Source of the DNA: an uncultured Tropicimonas sp.
GTDB taxonomy: Bacteria > Pseudomonadota > Alphaproteobacteria > Rhodobacterales > Rhodobacteraceae
Assembly (NCBI GenBank): GCA_947495685.1
Contig: CANLZY010000001.1
Location: 62,001-126,000, forward strand
Reading direction: 5' to 3'
Length of the DNA stretch: 64,000 nt
Numbering within the stretch: the first letter of the stretch is position 1; the number at the start of each line of letters is the position of its first letter. The translations under genes and the position numbers were made by a program. Positions 63,501-64,000 of the stretch are shown here, piece by piece. Below the pieces are notes generated by a model. The model was not told the DNA's origin. It did no database searches and was given only the letters and a program-made list of their open reading frames with translations.

Positions 63501-64000
63501 GGACGAGGTCGTCACCGGGTTCCGAACCCACATGCGCGGCATGCAGGGCGTCTGGGACATCAAGGCCGACATGGCCACCTATGGCAAGGTCGTCGGTGGC
63601 GGCATGCCCATCGGTGTGCTGGCGGGCGATGCGCGTTTCATGGATGCGCTGGATGGCGGCACATGGCAGTTTGGCGACGATAGCAAGCCCGAGATTGCGC
63701 CGACCTTCTTCGCCGGCACGTTCGTGCGGCATCCGTTGGTTCTGGCGGCTGTTGACGCCGTTCTGAGACATCTGGAAACCGACGGCGAAGCGTTGTTTTC
63801 CGATACCGCTGCCCGTGCGGCTCGTCTGGCCGATGATCTGCGGGCAGCGCTGGCCCGCCGCGGATTGCCCGACCTGGTCGAGAGCTATTCCAGCTGGTTC
63901 GTACTGAATGTCACCCAGCGCGACCCGCGCGCCACCTTGCTCTATGCGCTGATGCGCATGGAGGGGGTGCATGTGCTCGACGGGTTCTGCGGCTTCCTGA
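57511..64000 (+). CDS. NRPS/PKS hybrid synthase A-PCP-KS-AT-ACP-aminotransferase (3' end beyond window)
   Basis: Open without a stop for 2163 codons from the first in-frame ATG to the window edge. Order: adenylation (about 20-515; YVMYTSGTTG at 167, NSYGPTEA near 308, YLTGDLA at 396, Lys509 in AGKVDRR); carrier with Ser569 (GGNSL); ketosynthase (631-1060; Cys808, His944, His982); acyltransferase (1151-1450; FPGQGSQYPGMG, Ser1250 in GHSVGE, HAFH at 1346 as in malonyl-specific enzymes); carrier with Ser1581 (GFDSL); Ala/Pro linker; class III aminotransferase from about 1790 (Asp1998, PLP Lys2026). No condensation domain precedes A, so it looks like a starting module; no ketoreductase is present. 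It should make a beta-amino product. Confidence 0.9.
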   Translation, partial: MTLGDRTPNRPDAARDRPAPGLVGVFRQHCKASPDALAVMAGARCMSYADLDHAARRVAGCLQAAGVRRGDMVGLYSARSVDAVIATLGILYAGAGYVPLDPTHAPEQLAFIAEDLSLATVLVAPDWATDADRDLGVDVTRIPLAEAIGFAATGAIVSDCGGEDVAYVMYTSGTTGRPKGVAVPHRAILAYGHAQPFMQMRADDVVLHFLTIACDGATFEIWAALLNGASIAVVEAQAPSLDDIASAMIRHSVSAVGWYAGIHHMMIDQRLEAFATVRLNIAGGDVMSPAHAARLLEAWPDILLINSYGPTEATVGALYCHVTPEVLDGGPIPIGRAYDRYDAFVVDEALRVLPEGETGQLVLAGGGVALGYHNRPDRTATSFVPDPRPGKGGTVYLTGDLARQSEDGSFAFAGRVDRQVKLGGRRIELDGVEHVLRTQPGVRGAAVVLLTAERGDRRIAAALLAEDTDGSGSDLIDRVLKGAAEQLHPMTLPRQVRVLPRFPLTSAGKVDRRAVAELLQEDPDVAPDTSVDAADSRDVRALIADVWDKLLGCGPVSDDTTFFDAGGNSLQLMEAHAALETALGMRFPITQLFDTPRLGQLARVLGATAPAETAAKARSVPSADTSDLPAGAIAIVGMAARLPGSASVEDFWEHLRRGDNLIDRFSVEELEDNHDAATRADPAFVPARSILPDADMFDARFFGVLPREAEQMDPQARVFLELCQQALEDAGIDPARAPGAIGVWAGSSPSTYLLANLLSGGDDLRDYTSTYQSGDYHRLTGNSTDSLATRVAYKLDLKGPAMSVGTACSTSLTAISQAVQALRSGGADVAMAGGVSITFPQKRGYLALEGGMASPHGLCRPFDAQADGTVFGHGAGVVVLRRLEDALADGDPIHAVIRGVGLNNDGADKISYTAPSVDGQAGAIRMAHSDAGLDPTTISYVECHGTATPLGDPVELMGLARAFGPGAEGRCAIGSVKGNIGHLDAAAGVVSVIKTAMMLTRAEIPPVANFRALNPRIDLDGTPFRVADRLTDWACNGPRRAGISSFGVGGTNAHLVLEQAPSGREAASITTPQALPLAAKSAEALAEMTTMLADRLKRDDAPDLAEVALTLQRGRSEFPWRLAVAASDPATAIAKLRRARPPATKAPSTAPEVVFMFPGQGSQYPGMGSGLYAAEPAYARWIDRGAEILRPIIGQDLTALLTRADLSDDEAARALRDTRLTQPALFIVQYGCARVWMDRGITPAAMVGHSVGEFTAAALAGVMDFETGLRIIAARGQLMQDQPGGAMLSVRAPLEALEPHLFAGVELAAMNAPKAQVVAGPFDAIEQLELRLSAAGIAAKRLHTSHAFHSAMMDPVVSALETEISGVALAAPTIPLVSSVTGDWLTDKDARSPAFWAAQARASVNFQAALQAVCEEASRVLVEMGAGGTLSAFATQTLGRGGFGGVFQSLTDHTQTECDVDAMASAFANLWAAGVPVDWSRLGPAATKRVSVPGTAFQRKRYWVEPPQSDAARPVSIPAAASVAAAPVAYEEPMTETSPTPQAERGPRLTQELLAMLSDLSGEDLGAADAGVPFLELGFDSLFMGQVSQAIGKTYGVEVTFRTLLAEMPSVELLSAHLDNVLPPEEAAPVHVATPAPAAAPTAVGAPVPVAGATPAPVAPLAGDIGAVMQAQMQAMQSLFSEQLRVLGGGSPVVAPVLPQPAPVQPAPAPMPASTVATAGTSMSAPPTGGFKTGRGPDVSGGALDAAQAAFVADLARRYSDRFAKSKAYTADHRGALADPRTVSGFRAEWKELTFPVVVEEAQGAYFKDADGNRLIDLVNGFGQTAFGHSPDFVSRAVADQMTRGYPIGPQSDLAGPVADRFARLTGHERVTFCNTGSEAVMAAMRLARTVTGREKVVVFSGDYHGQFDEVLVKGKSRGGAPAALPIAPGIPRSGLTNMTVLAYGAPESLDWLRENAHDIAAVLVEAVQSRHPNLRPADFVREVRRITAQSGTALVMDEVVTGFRTHMRGMQGVWDIKADMATYGKVVGGGMPIGVLAGDARFMDALDGGTWQFGDDSKPEIAPTFFAGTFVRHPLVLAAVDAVLRHLETDGEALFSDTAARAARLADDLRAALARRGLPDLVESYSSWFVLNVTQRDPRATLLYALMRMEGVHVLDGFCGFL

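Noticed and set aside
61855-63972. Minus-strand open frame of about 705 codons
   Set aside because: Antisense to the AT, ACP and aminotransferase domains of the synthase; composition-driven.
1-64000. tRNA, rRNA, CRISPR array, prophage or insertion sequence
   Set aside because: No cloverleaf, repeat-spacer pattern, transposase or integrase motif was seen when reading the gaps and frames.

Overview
The window looks like a chromosomal segment of a marine alphaproteobacterium, most likely of the family Rhodobacteraceae (Roseobacter group). The evidence is uniformly high GC, dense genes with many ATGA stop/start overlaps, and gene content and order familiar from that family: the rsmI-yraN-gshB run opposite an LpoA-like lipoprotein, an RpoH-II-type sigma factor, a glnD-murJ pair, GcvT-family FAD oxidoreductases and a napFDAGHBC operon. 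I saw no rRNA, tRNA, insertion sequence or CRISPR array.

Region by region. 1-17 kb is housekeeping: a BMP-family solute-binding protein; an nfu-tsaB-rimI operon behind a good sigma-70-like promoter; uspA; a class IV aminotransferase; trpS; a rhomboid relative that has lost its catalytic residues; glnD-murJ; an LpoA-like lipoprotein divergent from rsmI-yraN-gshB-hydrolase; and comM. 17-24.7 kb has a lone sugar transferase, a GST with an unusual Cys-containing tail, cobU plus a phosphatase, a sigma-32 factor (behind a TGATCC-N18-TATC element like an RpoE promoter) coupled to a ChaN-like protein, then coaBC-dut-moeB. 24.7-37.4 kb holds an amino-acid ABC transporter pair without its ATPase, an M3 peptidase, a 2-hydroxyacid dehydrogenase whose catalytic His appears to be Gln, a GcvT-type demethylase/oxidoreductase, a GH25 lysozyme and a stand-alone trpB.

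37.5-52.7 kb is more accessory: a secreted eight-cysteine small protein, an amylosucrase, the complete periplasmic nitrate reductase operon (napF to napC, minus strand) with an FNR/NnrR-type palindrome placed like a class II activator site, a divergent IlvD/Edd dehydratase, and a three-gene carnitine-like cassette (acyl-CoA dehydrogenase, ADP-forming-type acyl-CoA synthetase, CaiD).

52.7-64 kb is the most interesting part: a surface-polysaccharide group (GT2 glycosyltransferase, ExoY-like sugar transferase, Wzx-type flippase, TIGR04325-type methyltransferase, one small membrane ORF) leads into a giant open frame starting at 57511 and running past the right edge. It encodes A-PCP-KS-AT-ACP-aminotransferase in one polypeptide of at least 2163 residues: an NRPS/PKS hybrid that, from its domain logic, should extend an amino acid with malonyl-CoA and transaminate the beta-keto group, giving a beta,gamma-diamino acyl unit. 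An AT-rich, palindrome-containing spacer precedes it.
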